NCBI GenBank assembly: GCA_019973155.2
Contig: BPQB01000001.1
Location: 744,001-808,000 of the forward strand
Direction: 5' to 3'
Origin: Phanerochaete sordida
Lineage: Eukaryota; Basidiomycota; Agaricomycetes; Polyporales; Phanerochaetaceae
DNA length: 64,000 nt
Shown one piece after another: positions 31,711-43,544 of the stretch. The notes beneath the pieces were generated by a model. That model saw only the letters and a list, made by a program, of their open reading frames with translations. It ran no database searches and had not been told where the DNA came from. Both the position numbers and the translations under genes were made by a program. Position 1 is the first letter of the stretch. The number at the start of each line of letters is the position of its first letter.

Positions 31711-33634
31711 TTAGCGCATGCCCGCGGTCTCCGCCCACTCCTTGCTGCCCATCTGGACAAGACGGGAGCAGCACCGCGCGAAGGCGAACACCTCTTCCTC
31801 GCCGGTGAACATAGAGGTGGCGCTGACGGCGTCGCTCGAGAGACCCTACGCGAAATCCGTCAGTGCCTGTCTGCAGATGTACGAGTGAGCGGACGTACCA
31901 GGTCGTCCATGACACTGCGCATGTGCGCGGAGATCTCGTGCGCCGACTTTGACGGGTCGTCGGCGAACACCTTGAAGATAGGCACCTCGGACGTCACCAG
32001 CAGCTTGACCTGTGGGCAAAGCCACGTCAGACTTCATACGACAGCCAAGAGCCGGCGGGAACAGACCTTGTTGTCGTAGCAGGCATCAATAAAGGTGATG
32101 AACCGGCGCGCGAGGTCCTTCTCGGTGAGGCCCATCCGGGGCACGTCGAGCACGAAGATCGTGCCAAAGTTCTTCGTGATCTCGAGGTAATCCGCCGCGC
32201 TCATCGGCCGGCCGCAGAGGTCGTCGAAGCGGAACTTGGCGACCTTGCTCGTGCTCTCGGGCACGCTGATCGTGCGGCCCCACGTGGTGAGCTTGCGGCC
32301 GCGCACGGGCGGGTCGGCGGGGTCGCCGTGCGTGTACGCGTGCCAGATCTTCTCGATCTCGGCCCTGTTCTCCGCCGTCAGCGGGTCGTAGTACACGTGC
32401 GACAGCGTGCGCGGGATGCGCCGGTAGTCTGCGAGGACGTCAGCGGCCAGGACGAGGAAGGAGGTGAGCGGGCCACGCACCTGTGCCTGAGTCCAGGTCG
32501 GTGACCTCGAACCGCTCCTTGAGGAGCTCGATGCATGGCACGAAGCTTGTGCGCTGGATGCCGTTCTTGTAGAGTTCGTCCGGGTGTCGGCTAGTTGTTA
32601 ATTTGTGCGTCAGTGTCGCCGAAGGGGCCAGGAGGGGTATGAGGCGTACTTCGACGTGATGACACAGACGACACCGTAATTCAGAAGCCTCTCGAAGAGT
32701 TGCCTGAGGATCATCGCGTCGGCAATGTCCGTGACCTGCACGCCACCACGACGTGAGCACACGAGAAGAAGCATGACGAGAAAATGGCCGCATACCTGAA
32801 ACTCGTCGAAGCACAGCACGTAGGCCTCAGCGGCCAGGTCCCGCGCGACAGGCTCGATCGGGTCGCCTCCTCGATACCCCATGTCCTTCTTCGCGGCATG
32901 TATGCGCTTGTGCACGTCGATCATAAATGAGTGGAAGTGCACGCGGCGCTTGCGCTTGATGTGCGAGGGCAGCGTATTGTAGAAGAGGTCCATGAGCATC
33001 GTCTTGCCCGTCCCGACGTCGCCGTACAGGTACAGGCCCTTCGGGACTTGTTCGGGAGGGACGGAGACCGAATGTGTGGTGCCGCGCGAGAACAGGCGGG
33101 ACAGCTGGCAGGCCGCGGATCGTTAAAGTTCATGTGGCAGGATGAACGCATGAACGACTTACTATTGACAGGGACGACGACGAAGTGTCGATCTGGGGCG
33201 GCTCGTACGTGACGAGGTCATCGTGCAGGCGCTGCAGCTTCTGGATGATGCGTGTCTGGTGGTCGTCTGCACGGAGTGCGCTCGAGTCGACCAGCCGCTG
33301 GTATTGCTGCAGAGGCGTTAATGCGGCAGCTGCAGGGTCGGGCTGAAGTGAATATACGCATAGTAGTTCAGCATTGTCAGCACGCACCCTGCGATGGCGA
33401 CTCTGCCTGCCTCTGGTGCGTCTTGCCGAGCACGATGGCATCGTCTCGCTCACTGGCTTGCGTCTGTTCCACGGACAGCGTCGAGTTGTATCTGCGCTTG
33501 CCGCTGGTGATGACGGGAGATGTCCTAGAGGCGATTAGACGGACGGCGGCTCGCTGGTGAGCATGGCAGCTGAGAGCACGCCGCTGACCGACCGTACGCG
33601 ATAGAGACGAGAGCCTTGCCGCTGCTATCCGCAT
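31711..33634 (-). CDS. AFG1: AFG1/LACE1-family mitochondrial AAA-type ATPase
   Basis: ATG 33634, TAA 31711. The first exon (33634-33388) encodes an Arg-rich, acid-poor leader (RIAAARLSSLSRTVGQRRAL) typical of mitochondrial import. The body has YQRLVDSSALRADDHQTRII, VPKGLYLYGDVGTGKTMLMD (Walker A), YVLCFDEFQVTDIADAMILR (Walker B), VITSNRHPDELYKNGIQRTS (sensor), TLSHVYYDPLTAENR, ITKNFGTIFVLDVPRMGLTE and FITFIDACYDNKVKLLVTSE. Family members sit in the inner membrane or matrix and assist turnover of respiratory subunits. Introns split YEPPQIDTSSSSLSI from LSRLF, FDEFQ from VTDIAD and TSN from RHPDE. The end EEEVFAFARCCSRLVQMGSK, EWAETAGMR is conserved in the family, so the gene is complete. Confidence 0.9.
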
Positions 33635-34798
33635 CGTTGGGAGGAGAGGGGACTAGGGTAAACGAGAGGGCGGCGGTGGAGATGAACAAGCAGACTGGAG
33701 ACGGCGGACGAGCGTCCAGAGGACTTGTGACTTTGAATATCGGCCGAGCGCCGGGCGGATACGCTAATTCACGTGGGCGATCGCGGAATCTCGTATCGGG
33801 AACCTCAGGCACAGCCCAGCACTCGGATCCAAACCCGGAAGGTCAAGTCGTTGCCGCCCAGCCCCTGTCCGAGGCGTCCCCGCCCAGTTTGTATTTCGGG
33901 CCTACCAGGAGCAAAACAAGACGAATTCGCATGTCGTAGAAAACACAGCTACCTTGAGCACACAGGACAACTGCACGGATGTCAAGGACACCATCCCAGA
34001 GACGACTCGCTTTGGCATGGCACAGGAACGGCCAGCATCCAAAGAGAGGGGCAGCTTTGGAGTGCGTCCATCGTAGAACGCATCACAAGAAGCGCGGTGC
34101 TCCTGTAAACGGAACACAAGTAGTGGACGGGTAGCGGGATACGCGAAGTTCAAGTTTGGCCTTTTTATTACGATTCTCCGCGCTGCGATACAGAGACGGA
34201 GCTTCCCTGCCAAGGATAGATGCACATGTAGGAAGATACCCCTGTACATGGATGACGGGCAGCTTCCACTACGGCACAACGTAGTGAGCACGTAAATCCA
34301 GATCCCTCCCCTAGGTCGTACTCGGATGCGGCGTCATAGCAAAGGACGCCCTGTATAGATGTCTCGGGCAAATAGCCTTTAGCACAATCGTCTGCTAGGG
34401 CTCCATGAGACTCTATGAAGCAATAGAGTAGAGGCGGCAAGGATCGAGAATGCGTCGGGGCCGTGGCGGCAGGCAAGACGGAGAGATAATGACCAAGGTG
34501 GGGAACGGGGTGTCCTGCACGGACTAGGCTCTCCGGACCTTTCGTGATGTCGGCGCAGCAGGGCTGGAGGCAATGTATGGCGTGGCCTCAGGTGGTCGGC
34601 CTCGCGGAGGATGCATGGAGGAGAAAGCGGCTCGTGGATGGAAATGCGAGGGTTTGCCTCCGAGACCTGCACATGGATTCCCACGGGGTTCGGAGGTATA
34701 TGTCACCGCTGCGAGCCGCCGGGACTAGCGTCGTCGAATCCGAGACGAGACTTTTTGGCCGTGTATTTCTCGAGCCCTCGCTGTCCGTGCCGGTGTAC
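33635..34798. other. Intergenic region, AFG1 / disordered-protein gene
   Basis: About 1.16 kb between divergent genes. Short frames on both strands lack family resemblance. The right third could hold an upstream exon or leader of the gene at 34799, whose start is uncertain. No repeat of the CACGTG/GATCGCGATC family was found; a lone TTCACGTGGG near 33770 lacks the flanking palindrome. Confidence 0.45.
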
Positions 34799-37644
34799 AT
34801 GAGGCCCTGCGCAACGGCCACATATGAGCCAGCAGCGAGCGAGCCCTCAGTCGCATGGAAACCATGTCCGCCAGCCTTGCCCGGCATCACCCCTCGACGT
34901 CCGACACCGAGCCAGACGTCCCTCACACACTCTGGAACAACCCACACGCGCACCTCGTCCTCCACTTCGCACCCGCACTTTGGCCCCCTGGCGCTGGACA
35001 CCAGCAAGCTCGCCCGTGGTGGGAGTCTGAGTTTGATTGGGACAGCCCGTGTAAAGCTGGCTAAAGATGTGAGTGCTTGCTCCTCCACACGCCCTGTTAT
35101 TAGCCCCCAGACCCGTGCCTAACACGTGTCCCTCGCCTCTTCTCTCTCCAGCTCCGTTCACTCGTCAGAGCAAACAGTCCCAACAGCTCCGTAGACCACC
35201 GCTACCCCCGACCGAGGCTCGCTCGCCGTCGAAAGGTGCGTGCAGACTGCCTCGCAAGCCCTAGGCGATACGGCTCACGACCAAGCTCAGGCTGAGCCGC
35301 CCAAAGCTGGGGAGCTCGATCTACCACCCAACGTCCCATACCTGCCTGCTCAAGCGTCGGAGTCAGACTCGGAGGCATCCATGGAGGATCCGCATGAAGA
35401 GCGCAAGGGTCGGAGAGGGTTGGGGGCGAGGGTGAGTCGAGCACACCAGCCTGACTTCATCGCCACGCGTGTAGCGTACGCGTGATTGACGCGTTTCTCC
35501 GTGTTTCTCCTGCAGCTCGTCGGCTTTCTGAACAAGTCTCGCTCGCGCTCTCGCTCAAAGAAACGGCGGTCGCAGTCCATGGACGACATCGCAGCGGCAA
35601 ACATTGCGGACATGCCAAAGCCGTTCCAGGGCGGATCACTAGGCCGGCGAAATCCATACATTACGCAGGACGAGACGACGAATACCTCAGCGTCATCTTC
35701 ATCCGCAGCTTCGACGTCCAGACCACGAACCCGGTCTCCCTCACGACCATTGTCTGGCGCAACCACTGCTACAGACACCACTGCGAGACCTAGGAAACTC
35801 GTCCGACAACACTCAAAATCTCAAGACATGTCCGCACGACATCACGTCCATCTTCAGGCGGACGTCCTCGCCGCAAACCCCACAGATCCGTCACGCAAGA
35901 TCAAGAAGGCAAACTTCTTCGCCGTCGCGATCAGCCATCCGCGGAAGCAAGAGCCTGTAGATGAGCGCAACGGTCGCTCGAACGGCGCTTCGACTCCGCA
36001 GGAGAACACTCGGGCCAAGCGGTGGTCAGGCCGCTTCAGGTCGGGCTCGGGGTCGAGCGTGGGGACACAGTCGACCCGCGCGAGCAACGAGCGCAGTGGC
36101 CCATCACGAGACACCCCGCCGCCTGTGCCCCCGAAACCGGGCAGCAGCAGTCAGCCCAAGCAGCCGCTTCGCGTCGTCCCGCCCGAACGACAAGCCACAT
36201 ACACAAGCCTCAACTCACCGCCACCCCCGTACCGCTTCGACGACTTCGAGAACGCTGTGCCAGAAGAGCTCGACCTCGACGGACGGTGTTCCCCACTGTG
36301 CGGTCTGCCATCCCCGCGGCTAGCACAGACTACGCCTGCGCCTACGCCGTCAAAGGGCAAGGAGAGAGAGCGTGCAATGAGTCCGCTGGGAAGGATAAGG
36401 GAGGGAATCGAGAGGCAGGGGAAGCGACAACGAGACGTGGAGATTACACATCCAAAACGAGTCGGGTCGCCACAGTTCAGAGAGAGGGAGCGGGAGTCGA
36501 GGGGCGGGCCCACACCCGTACCGGTGCAGGTGGACAAGGTAGCGAGTAATACGGGGAGTGGAAACAGCAAGAAGAGTTCAGCAACGAAGGAGTCGGCGGG
36601 GTCGACGTCAGCGTGGGCCAAGCGCGCGAAACACGGCAGCTTCGACTTCGAGCGGCCCTCGTCAGTAACGGGAGGCGCGCTCAACATGCGTACGGCACTC
36701 CGAGGCATCGGCGTGACCTTCGAAACGCACCAACCTCAGCCGCTCCTAGAGAGAAGCCGGAGCACAAAGGAACCGCCGTCGCGCACACATGCGGCTGGCA
36801 AGCAGCCACAGTCGTCGTCGCTCCCGAGCTCCGTCGGTCGCACGGCGGCGCGGCCGAGCCTCGACCTGAACGCGCCGCCGATGACGCGCCACCCGACGGA
36901 GAGCTCGCAGGGCGGGTCGAGCTCCGCAGGCCGGTCGTACTTCAACTACGGCGACAGCAACCCCGTGTCGCCGATCTCGTCCAACTCGGGGCACTCCTCG
37001 AGCCTCGGGCGCAAGGCCGGCGGCCGCCTGCAGCGCGGCAACCTGGGGCCCTTCAAGTTCGAGCCCGCCGTCCCGCCGATCCCGGGCTCGCCGGCGTCGG
37101 ACGAGCGCACGAGCCGCGCCGCGCGCGGGCCCGGCGACAGCCCCACGCCGCCGCCGACGCGCCTGCGCGAGGAGCACGCGGCGAGCCCGCCGCCGCTCGC
37201 GAAGGGCCGCTCGCTCGACCTCGGGCTGCACCTCAACTGGGCGCCGCAGACGGTGCGCGAGGAGGCGCTGCTGCCGACGATGCGGCCCGCGACGGGGCGT
37301 GCGATGCCGCGCTGGCGGGGGAAGGTCGACGAGCAGGGCCGGCTCGACGAGCCGTCCTCGCGCACCGCGGCCGAGATCTCGCGCGCGTTCCGGGAGGCAC
37401 TCGGGGATAGGGCGTACGCGACGTTCAAGACGTGTGAGCATGCTTCATGAACTTCGCTAAGGCGCGCTGCTGACGTATGTGTACAGACGTCCACAGGTTC
37501 GACGCGCACGCGATACCCCTCGAGGGCCCCTCGGGCCTCGTCGCCGCGGCGACGCGCCTGCTCGACACCGCGGGGACGCTCGACGAGCGCCGCAAGCAGG
37601 TGCTCATCGAGAAGTTTGTGCGGTTCGTACAGGAGACACAGTAG
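34799..37644 (+). CDS. Large disordered Ser/Pro/Arg-rich protein with conserved C-terminus, about 860 aa
   Basis: Model: 34799-35068, 35195-35431, 35516-37433 and 37487-37644, in frame throughout (861 codons). Exon 3 begins LVGFLNKSRSRSRSKKRRSQ and is almost entirely low complexity: polyproline (PPPVPPKPG, SPPPPYRFDDFENAVPEELD), SH3-type PxxP motifs and charged blocks. The final 110 residues look folded and conserved: TAAEISRAFREALGDRAYAT, FKTYVHRFDAHAIPLEGPSG and a helix ending EKFVRFVQETQ. I do not recognise the family; PxxP content suggests a scaffold for SH3 proteins. The start is uncertain: several in-frame ATGs lie upstream (34544 onward), and an overlapping frame from 34857 is also G/C-biased at third positions. 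Confidence 0.65.
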
Positions 37645-38220
37645 GCGCTGTGGCCTATGCCGTATGCCCATGACCATGCACGACTGCCCGGGCACGTCCA
37701 TCATGCACCCTACGCCGCCCGTCACCTCATGTTGCTTCATGCCCCTCCCGCCCTCACGCTCGCCTACACGCATTTGCATGATGTTTCATACGACCTGCTG
37801 CTTTTCTTCACCCTCTGTTCTATCGTATTTGTCTATTATTCTTACACACACATCTCTAGGCTTGTACCCATAGATCGCTCGCTATATCCCCTTGTACTGA
37901 CATCTCCATCCTTCGATCTTCTCTTGCACATCTTGGGTCTTTTCCATCTTAGCACGCTCTTGTCCAATGTTTTGACGCATCATGTACGCCTTCTAATCAT
38001 GTACGACAGTAACGTCCTGTAATACGCACTGTGTTCACGTTGTCTAGATCTCAATATCCCCTTGCTCAAATGGATACAATTTCTGCGATCCGATCTCGAA
38101 TTCCAGAGTGCATTATCGGAAGTACATACACAGGTGCATTTCATGAGGATATTACTTCACCATCCGTACATCTATAACTACAGCGTAAGCCAAGAATTGG
38201 GCTAGACCGTGCTAGCCGTT
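37645..38220. other. Convergent intergenic region, disordered-protein gene / DID2
   Basis: About 576 bp, notably AT-richer than its surroundings, between two stop codons. It is 3' UTR-like, with several AATA/TAATAC words. No gene is seen. Confidence 0.5.
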
Positions 38221-39037
38221 TCATGCCGTCGCAGGCCGCAGCGCGCGCAGCCGTGCCGCGAGCGAGTCGTCCTCCTCGCCAATAGCCTCCTTCTGCGCGA
38301 GAGCGGGCACCTCCGTTGCGTCACGCAACGCAAGATCGTGCTGCAGCTCGATGTTCGCCTCCTCTGCGGTCTGCTTCAGGAGCGCGTCGACCTCGTCCTG
38401 CGGGGTCGATACGGCGGTGGTGTTCGACATCGTCTCCTCCATGTAGTTCGCCTGCACGTCGAGGTCGGAGAACTGCTGCTCGAACTTCTCCATCACGACC
38501 GAGATCTGCATCGGGGGTCAGCGGCGCGGCTAGGAGGGGCCGCTGGGTGCACGCACCCGCTCGAGGTTCATGCTGTCCATCGCCTTGTCCATGCCCTTCA
38601 CGACCGACGCCATGTTGCCCGTCATCTGGCGCATCGTGACCGCGGTCTCGACCCGGCTCGCGACGGCGTCGACGCGGCTGGACAGGCGGAGCAGGTTCAG
38701 GGCCTCGTTCTTCTTGCGGATCGCGTTCCCAGCGTAGATCCGGGCGCCCTCGGTGTTGCCCTGCTGCAGGGCCTGTGCGCGGGGTCAGCGGGGGCGCACA
38801 GCGCATGGCGGGCGCACGCACCTTCTTGAGGCGGGACTTCTCGGTGTTCTCATCCTTCTGCGCCTTCTTCGCCTGGCGGGCGAGGCTCTTGGCGGTGAAC
38901 TAGGGCGGGCACTCAGATCGCTGCGCGCACCGGGTCAGGTGCGCTCCCACCTTGAGCTGAAAGAGGGTCTCTAGACAGTGTCAGCTGTGCGCCGGCGCTG
39001 GAGGGTGCGCGGCGGACGTACTCTCGAGGTTGCTCAT
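38221..39037 (-). CDS. DID2: DID2/CHMP1, ESCRT-III subunit
   Basis: ATG 39037, TGA 38221. Exons splice to [98 protein letters not shown] and [20 protein letters not shown]. This is the basic N-terminal helical core and acidic C-terminal half of CHMP1/Did2, about 205 residues as usual. The C-terminus [12 protein letters not shown] fits a MIT-interacting motif (MIM1), the docking site for the Vps4 ATPase or its partners. It acts at endosomes in multivesicular-body sorting and ESCRT-III disassembly. The second exon is only about 20 nt (KTLFQLK). Confidence 0.93.
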
Positions 39038-39309
39038 CGTGGCGGGTGTCGTGCGGGTCGGGAGGTGGACGGGAGTGGGCAAGCTGTGCGAGCTTGGGCG
39101 TTGTGGCGCCCTCCAGCGCCAATGCCCCGCGCGATCTGGGCTGGATCTGGTGCGCCCACGTGGCCGACCCGAGGCACGCTTTGGCGCTGCAGGCGAGGCT
39201 GTCGCGAACCACGTACTTATTGCCCACACCCGCACACGATTCCGCTGGTCGGGCCATCCATGCCCTCGTAGCCTCTCCGCTGCCTCTCTCAAGACTTGGA
39301 CTATAAGCC

Positions 39310-40526
39310 ATGTCTATGCTGCATTACCTCAGGCATGTCGTGCGACCACCTCTCCTCGCACGCAGGCTAACCGAGAGCTTCAACAGTTACGGCGGTGCCG
39401 TCGCCGCGTTCATATTTATTACCCTCTCTTTGGGTGAGCACCTTGGATGAATGGCGCAGATGCAACACTTATGCAAGCATAGCCAGCGGGCTCTTGTGGC
39501 TCTCTGAGATGATTGAGGAGCACTCTCGAAGTGCGAAAGTCATAGGTCAAAGAGGCATCTACGTGAGTAATGCCCAACGCTCGCTGTCGCACTTTGCTTG
39601 ACGCCATAGACAGGCCATCATATTTATCCACGTCCTCCTGTGGTATTTCGACTCTCTACCACTGCACCTCACCGTCTTCTCCATCGCCTGCCATGTGGTC
39701 TACCTTCAGAACTTCACTCCTAACTGGCCTGTGGTGTCCCTGTCATCCCTGACCTTCCTCGCATCCTGCGGATTGGTTATTACCGACCACTTCCTCTGGT
39801 TCTTCTACTTCGCCAGGGTGACGCAGAATGCACGGCACAGGGCGCGCACCACGTATCCACGGGAGAACATCGCCGCGCCTGGTTTCGCAGATATCGCCAC
39901 CTTCTTTGGCATCTGCGTCTGGCTCGCACCTCTCTTTCTCTTCCTCAGCCTCAGTGCGAACGACAACGCGCTGCCAATGAACCTCTGTAGGTGATCTATG
40001 GGCTCTTCCCCGCGCAGATGCTGACTGCCCCATAGCCGGTACTGCCTCAGTTCCCAGCACCCCAGCACAACCCTCCCACTCAATACCAAAGCCACAGCGA
40101 ACATCCCTCTTCAAGTCATTCTACGACTCCCTTCCCCTCGACTCCCTCCCCCGCATGCGACCAAGACCCCGACGAGACGCGTCGCAAGGGATCATCGCGC
40201 CACCGAGCCCACGCCCGATGCCCTCCCCGCTCCCCTCACCCAGCATCCCAGGCATGCGCCGGAACGCCTCGTCCAGCAGCCTCCCGCCCTACGCGACGCC
40301 GCCCCCGCCGCGCCGCGTGTCGAGCGACAGCCCGGGCCTGCTCGCCATCGACAGCCTGGAGCGCGTGGCCTCCCCGGAGCAGTTCTCGCACGCGTTCGCG
40401 CTCGGCGAGCCGCCGAAGCGTGGGGCGAGCTCCACGCTCGCACCGTCGCTGCGCCGCGGGAGCATGAACCGCGCCGAGATGCGGCGCGTGCAGAGCTCAA
40501 GCGGTGCTTACGACCCGGACAGATGA
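39310..40526 (+). CDS. SVP26: SVP26/TEX261-like ER-Golgi cargo adaptor, 337 aa
   Basis: Five exons total 338 codons: 39310-39332, 39387-39433, 39483-39562, 39614-39986 and 40036-40526. The spliced start MSMLHYLSYGGAVAAFIFIT, LSLASGLLWLSEMIEEHSRS is diagnostic. Four hydrophobic segments follow, with YLQNFTPNWPVVSLSSLTFL, VITDHFLWFFYFA and FADIATFFGICVWLAPLFLF. Svp26 retrieves type II glycosyltransferases into COPII vesicles in yeast. The cytosolic tail (KSFYDSLPLDSLPRMRPRPR then Ser/Pro-rich) is longer than in yeast. Intron 1 needs a GC donor (CTCAG|GCATGT) with a CTAAC branch site; no GT site gives this conserved N-terminus. The genomic frame without that splice encodes unrelated residues. 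Confidence 0.9.
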
Positions 40527-40607
40527 TACGGATGCTTTCCAATGGATATTTTTTTGCGTGGACACCCCCTGATTACAGACAACGCGCAAACGCTTGGTAA
40601 AAACACA

Positions 40608-43544
40608 TCAAACACAGGGACGCCGCGCATGCTTCTTCTTGCACTGACACGGCAGGTAGTACACGGGCGGCGGCTGGGGCTGCACGTGGGGCACGACGAC
40701 GGGCCCGGGGATGAGCACGACCGGCGCGCGCGGCGCGGGCACCGCGAAGGGCACGCCCGGCTCGAGCGGGTTGATCGTGTGGTCGCCGGGGAGCATGACG
40801 TCCCGCGGCGGGAAGCGCACGGGCTCCGTGCGCTTCAGGAAGAACTGCGGCGCCTCGAGCGCGCGCGGCACCGTCGGCGGCGTCGGCGGGTCGGGCGCGA
40901 ACGCGGGCGGGGGCGCGCGCCGGCGCGCCGGCAGTGTGGGGGCGGGCACGTCGGTCGAGCTGCTGCTGCTCCGGTGTCTGCGGTGCTGCGGGCGCGCGGG
41001 CGAGAGTGGGGACAGCGGGCGCGAAGAGTCGGAGCTGCGCCGCTGGGGCGGGCGGGGGATGGAGAGCGTCGGGACGTCGGGGCTCTCGTCTCCCGTCGCG
41101 GGGACGAGGAACTCTCGTGTGAAGCGTACTTGTGTGCCCTGTCTCGGCCTACCGGGGTGCTGCTCGTTGTACGAGAGGCCGGACTTGCCTGGTCGCGTAG
41201 AAGCAGGCCTCTCTGGTATGACATCTGGTTGCGGGCTGTCAAATGTGGCGGCTGGAGTGTGTCTTTCAGGTATGACGTTTGGAGATGGCGGAGAGGCGAG
41301 CGGCGAGTGCTTCGAGCTCGAGCTCGAGCTCTTGATGCGGTCCGACTGTGAACTGCTGGAGCCAAATATCAAAGTCAAAAGAGCCCCGGTGCTTATCTCT
41401 ACACATAACTCACCTCCCCGAGCCGGTCGCCGTACCCTGCGACCCATCCGAGCCCTGCCTCCGCGCCCGCCTCTTCTCCGTCGGCCCACCATAGCCCACC
41501 CCCGCGCCCGCCGCCGCCACAGGACTGCCCGGCGGGCTCGCCGCGCCTCTGCTCCACGCGTACTGCGCGAGCGCCTCGAGCCGCGTCGCGACGTCGCGCG
41601 CAGTGGGCCGGCGCGCAGGCTCCGCGGCCCAGCACTCGGCCGTGAGCCGCCACAGCGCCGGCGCGAACGCGTGCGGCGCGGCCGTGCGCTCCGGGCGCTG
41701 CCCGGCGAGGATCGCGGTTCTGGCGGCGGCGGGCGGGAGGGCGGCGAAGGGCGGTGCGCCGGCGTGGATCTGGCATTCGGTGCTGTGAGGAGGGGAGGGG
41801 AGGAGGATGGGGGCGACGGGCGTACTTACCTCCCAGCATATGCCGCTGAAGGCCCAGATGTCGCTCTCTCGTGTGGGCTTGGGTTTTGCGGAGGCGTCGT
41901 TCAAGAATTCGGGCGGGAGCCACCGGTTGTCCGCATACTTTGCCTCGCTGGTATCTGTTACGGCGAAGGCCGCCTGCCCGAAGTCGGTCAGCTTTGCGGC
42001 GCCTTGTTCGTCTATCAGTATGTTGGGCTAGACACTGCGATCAGAAATGGGCTGGGTAAGCATGTGCGGGCAGCGTACCGTTCCCAGGTTGCCGTGCATG
42101 ATGCCCTCGCGGTGCAGATATGCCAAACCGAGGGAGATTTCGTGAAGCTGCGAACATGATTCATGAAGATATTGAGGCAGAGCGCTGTGGGTACGCGTAC
42201 CATGCGATGTACACTGTCTTCTTCAAAGCCTTGAGCCTCGATAAGTTCCATGATAGTGCCGTTTTCTGCCCACAGTGATACAAGGCAGAGACGTCCCGGG
42301 AAGGAATCGAAAGAGAATCCCAAAAATTGTAGCACGTTCGGGTGATTGAGATCCTTCCATGCAGATGCCGCACGGATGAAGCTCTGTCGTACAGGCAAGT
42401 CAGCTCCGTTGTAAACCAGGACAAATTAACACGCACCCTGTTCTGAGCCCACGTATTGACCGATCCGCGGAGCCTCTTCAGCGCGACCTTCCTGCCGTCC
42501 CGATGCAACCCCTGGTACACGTCGCCGCGTCTCGCCTCCTCCTCGGGCGCCGGTATCTTGGGCACGACCAGCCGTTCGGGCACGAGTCCCGACCGCACGA
42601 GCAGCTGGGCACTGAGCGCGTGCAAGCTGTCCAGGAACTCTTGCGTGGTGCTCCTGGCCACGGCCGAGGGCTCTGCACCCTCCGCCACGCCGCACATGAT
42701 GCTCCAGAAGGTGTTCTCGTCGCAGAACTGCGTGTGTCAGCGCCTGTTATTTGCTACGATTGCAGGCTCGGCGCACCTTGTCGATGAGACACAGCATGCC
42801 GTCCGTCGCGTCGGGGCTGCCTGTGAGGGCCAGCACCGCATCGCGCCCGTGTTCGGAGACAGCGAGGTCCCTGAAGGTGTGCATGACGTTGGTGTCGTCT
42901 GTCTTCAGCACCGCGCGGAGCTCTGCTTCGTCGCCAAGCTTCGCGCGAGCGACGACCTGCGGCCCACTCAGCATGCTGCACGCGGAAATAGAGGGCGTTG
43001 GCGTACGTCCTCGAGCTCGATGCGCGCTCTGTAGCAGGACGCGAGCAGGCGCGCCCTGCCCTCGTCCCCACTAGCCTCTCTGTTGAGTCTGGCGAGCAGC
43101 TGGTAGCTGATGGGAGTCAGCTGTGCGATTGTGGCGCAGACACGGAAACAGGGACAGACCCTTTTCTGCACGTTTCCATGTGCTTCCCGGCTGATGCCTG
43201 TGCATAGAGCAACTTGGAGAAGACCTCCGTGGTCGACTGAGGTGGGAACGATGTCAGCGGGCGCGAGTATGCCGCCGCACCCACTCACTTCGTACAGCCG
43301 GATACGTTGGCTCGTTGGGCTGGAGGGTTTTGCTGGCACTACAAAAGTGAGCTCTCTTGATCGCTTTAGACGTAGGCATGGAATCACCTGCTCTGATGGC
43401 TTTATACAGAGGCATACTCATCACAGTCCCCGCGGTCTCCTGGCTGTGGGCGGTTGTGGCGTGTAGCAAGACCAGCTCTCGGCAGGGCGACGTAAACTTT
43501 TTGTGGCCTTCAGCGCAAATCCTGCACTCAGTGATGTCAGGCAT
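40608..43544 (-). CDS. Protein kinase-fold protein, predicted pseudokinase, about 790 aa
   Basis: ATG 43544, TGA 40608; about ten exons. Residues 1 to about 240 are helical and unrecognised (MPDITECRICAEGHKKFTSP, STTEVFSKLLYAQASAGKHM, LLARLNREASGDEGRARLLA, FRDLAVSEHGRDAVLALTGS). The kinase fold follows: GDVYQGLHRDGRKVALKRLR (beta-3 Lys), WKDLNHPNVLQFLGFSF, ISLGLAYLHREGIMHGNLGT, PNILIDEQGAAKLTDFGQAA and RWLPPEFLNDAS, ESDIWAFSGICWEIHAGAPP and an Arg in AEPARRPTARDV. The lobe pattern matches tyrosine-kinase-like kinases common in Agaricomycetes. The catalytic loop is HGNLGTPN where HGDLKxxN is expected: Asp to Asn and Lys to Gly. The Gly-rich loop is poor and the helix-C Glu is not evident. DFG is retained, so ATP binding is possible. 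The tail (about 290 residues) is Ser/Pro-rich with no domain. Confidence 0.8.

Noticed and set aside
33768..33782. Lone TTCACGTGGGCG near the AFG1 promoter
   Set aside because: It lacks GATCGCGATC, the flanking blocks and the TATA box, so it is not a member of the repeat family.
35236..35264. 29-nt intron in the disordered-protein gene
   Set aside because: Too short for the spliceosome. An alternative acceptor at 35194 (CTCCGTAG) keeps the downstream frame open through this stretch, so no intron is needed.
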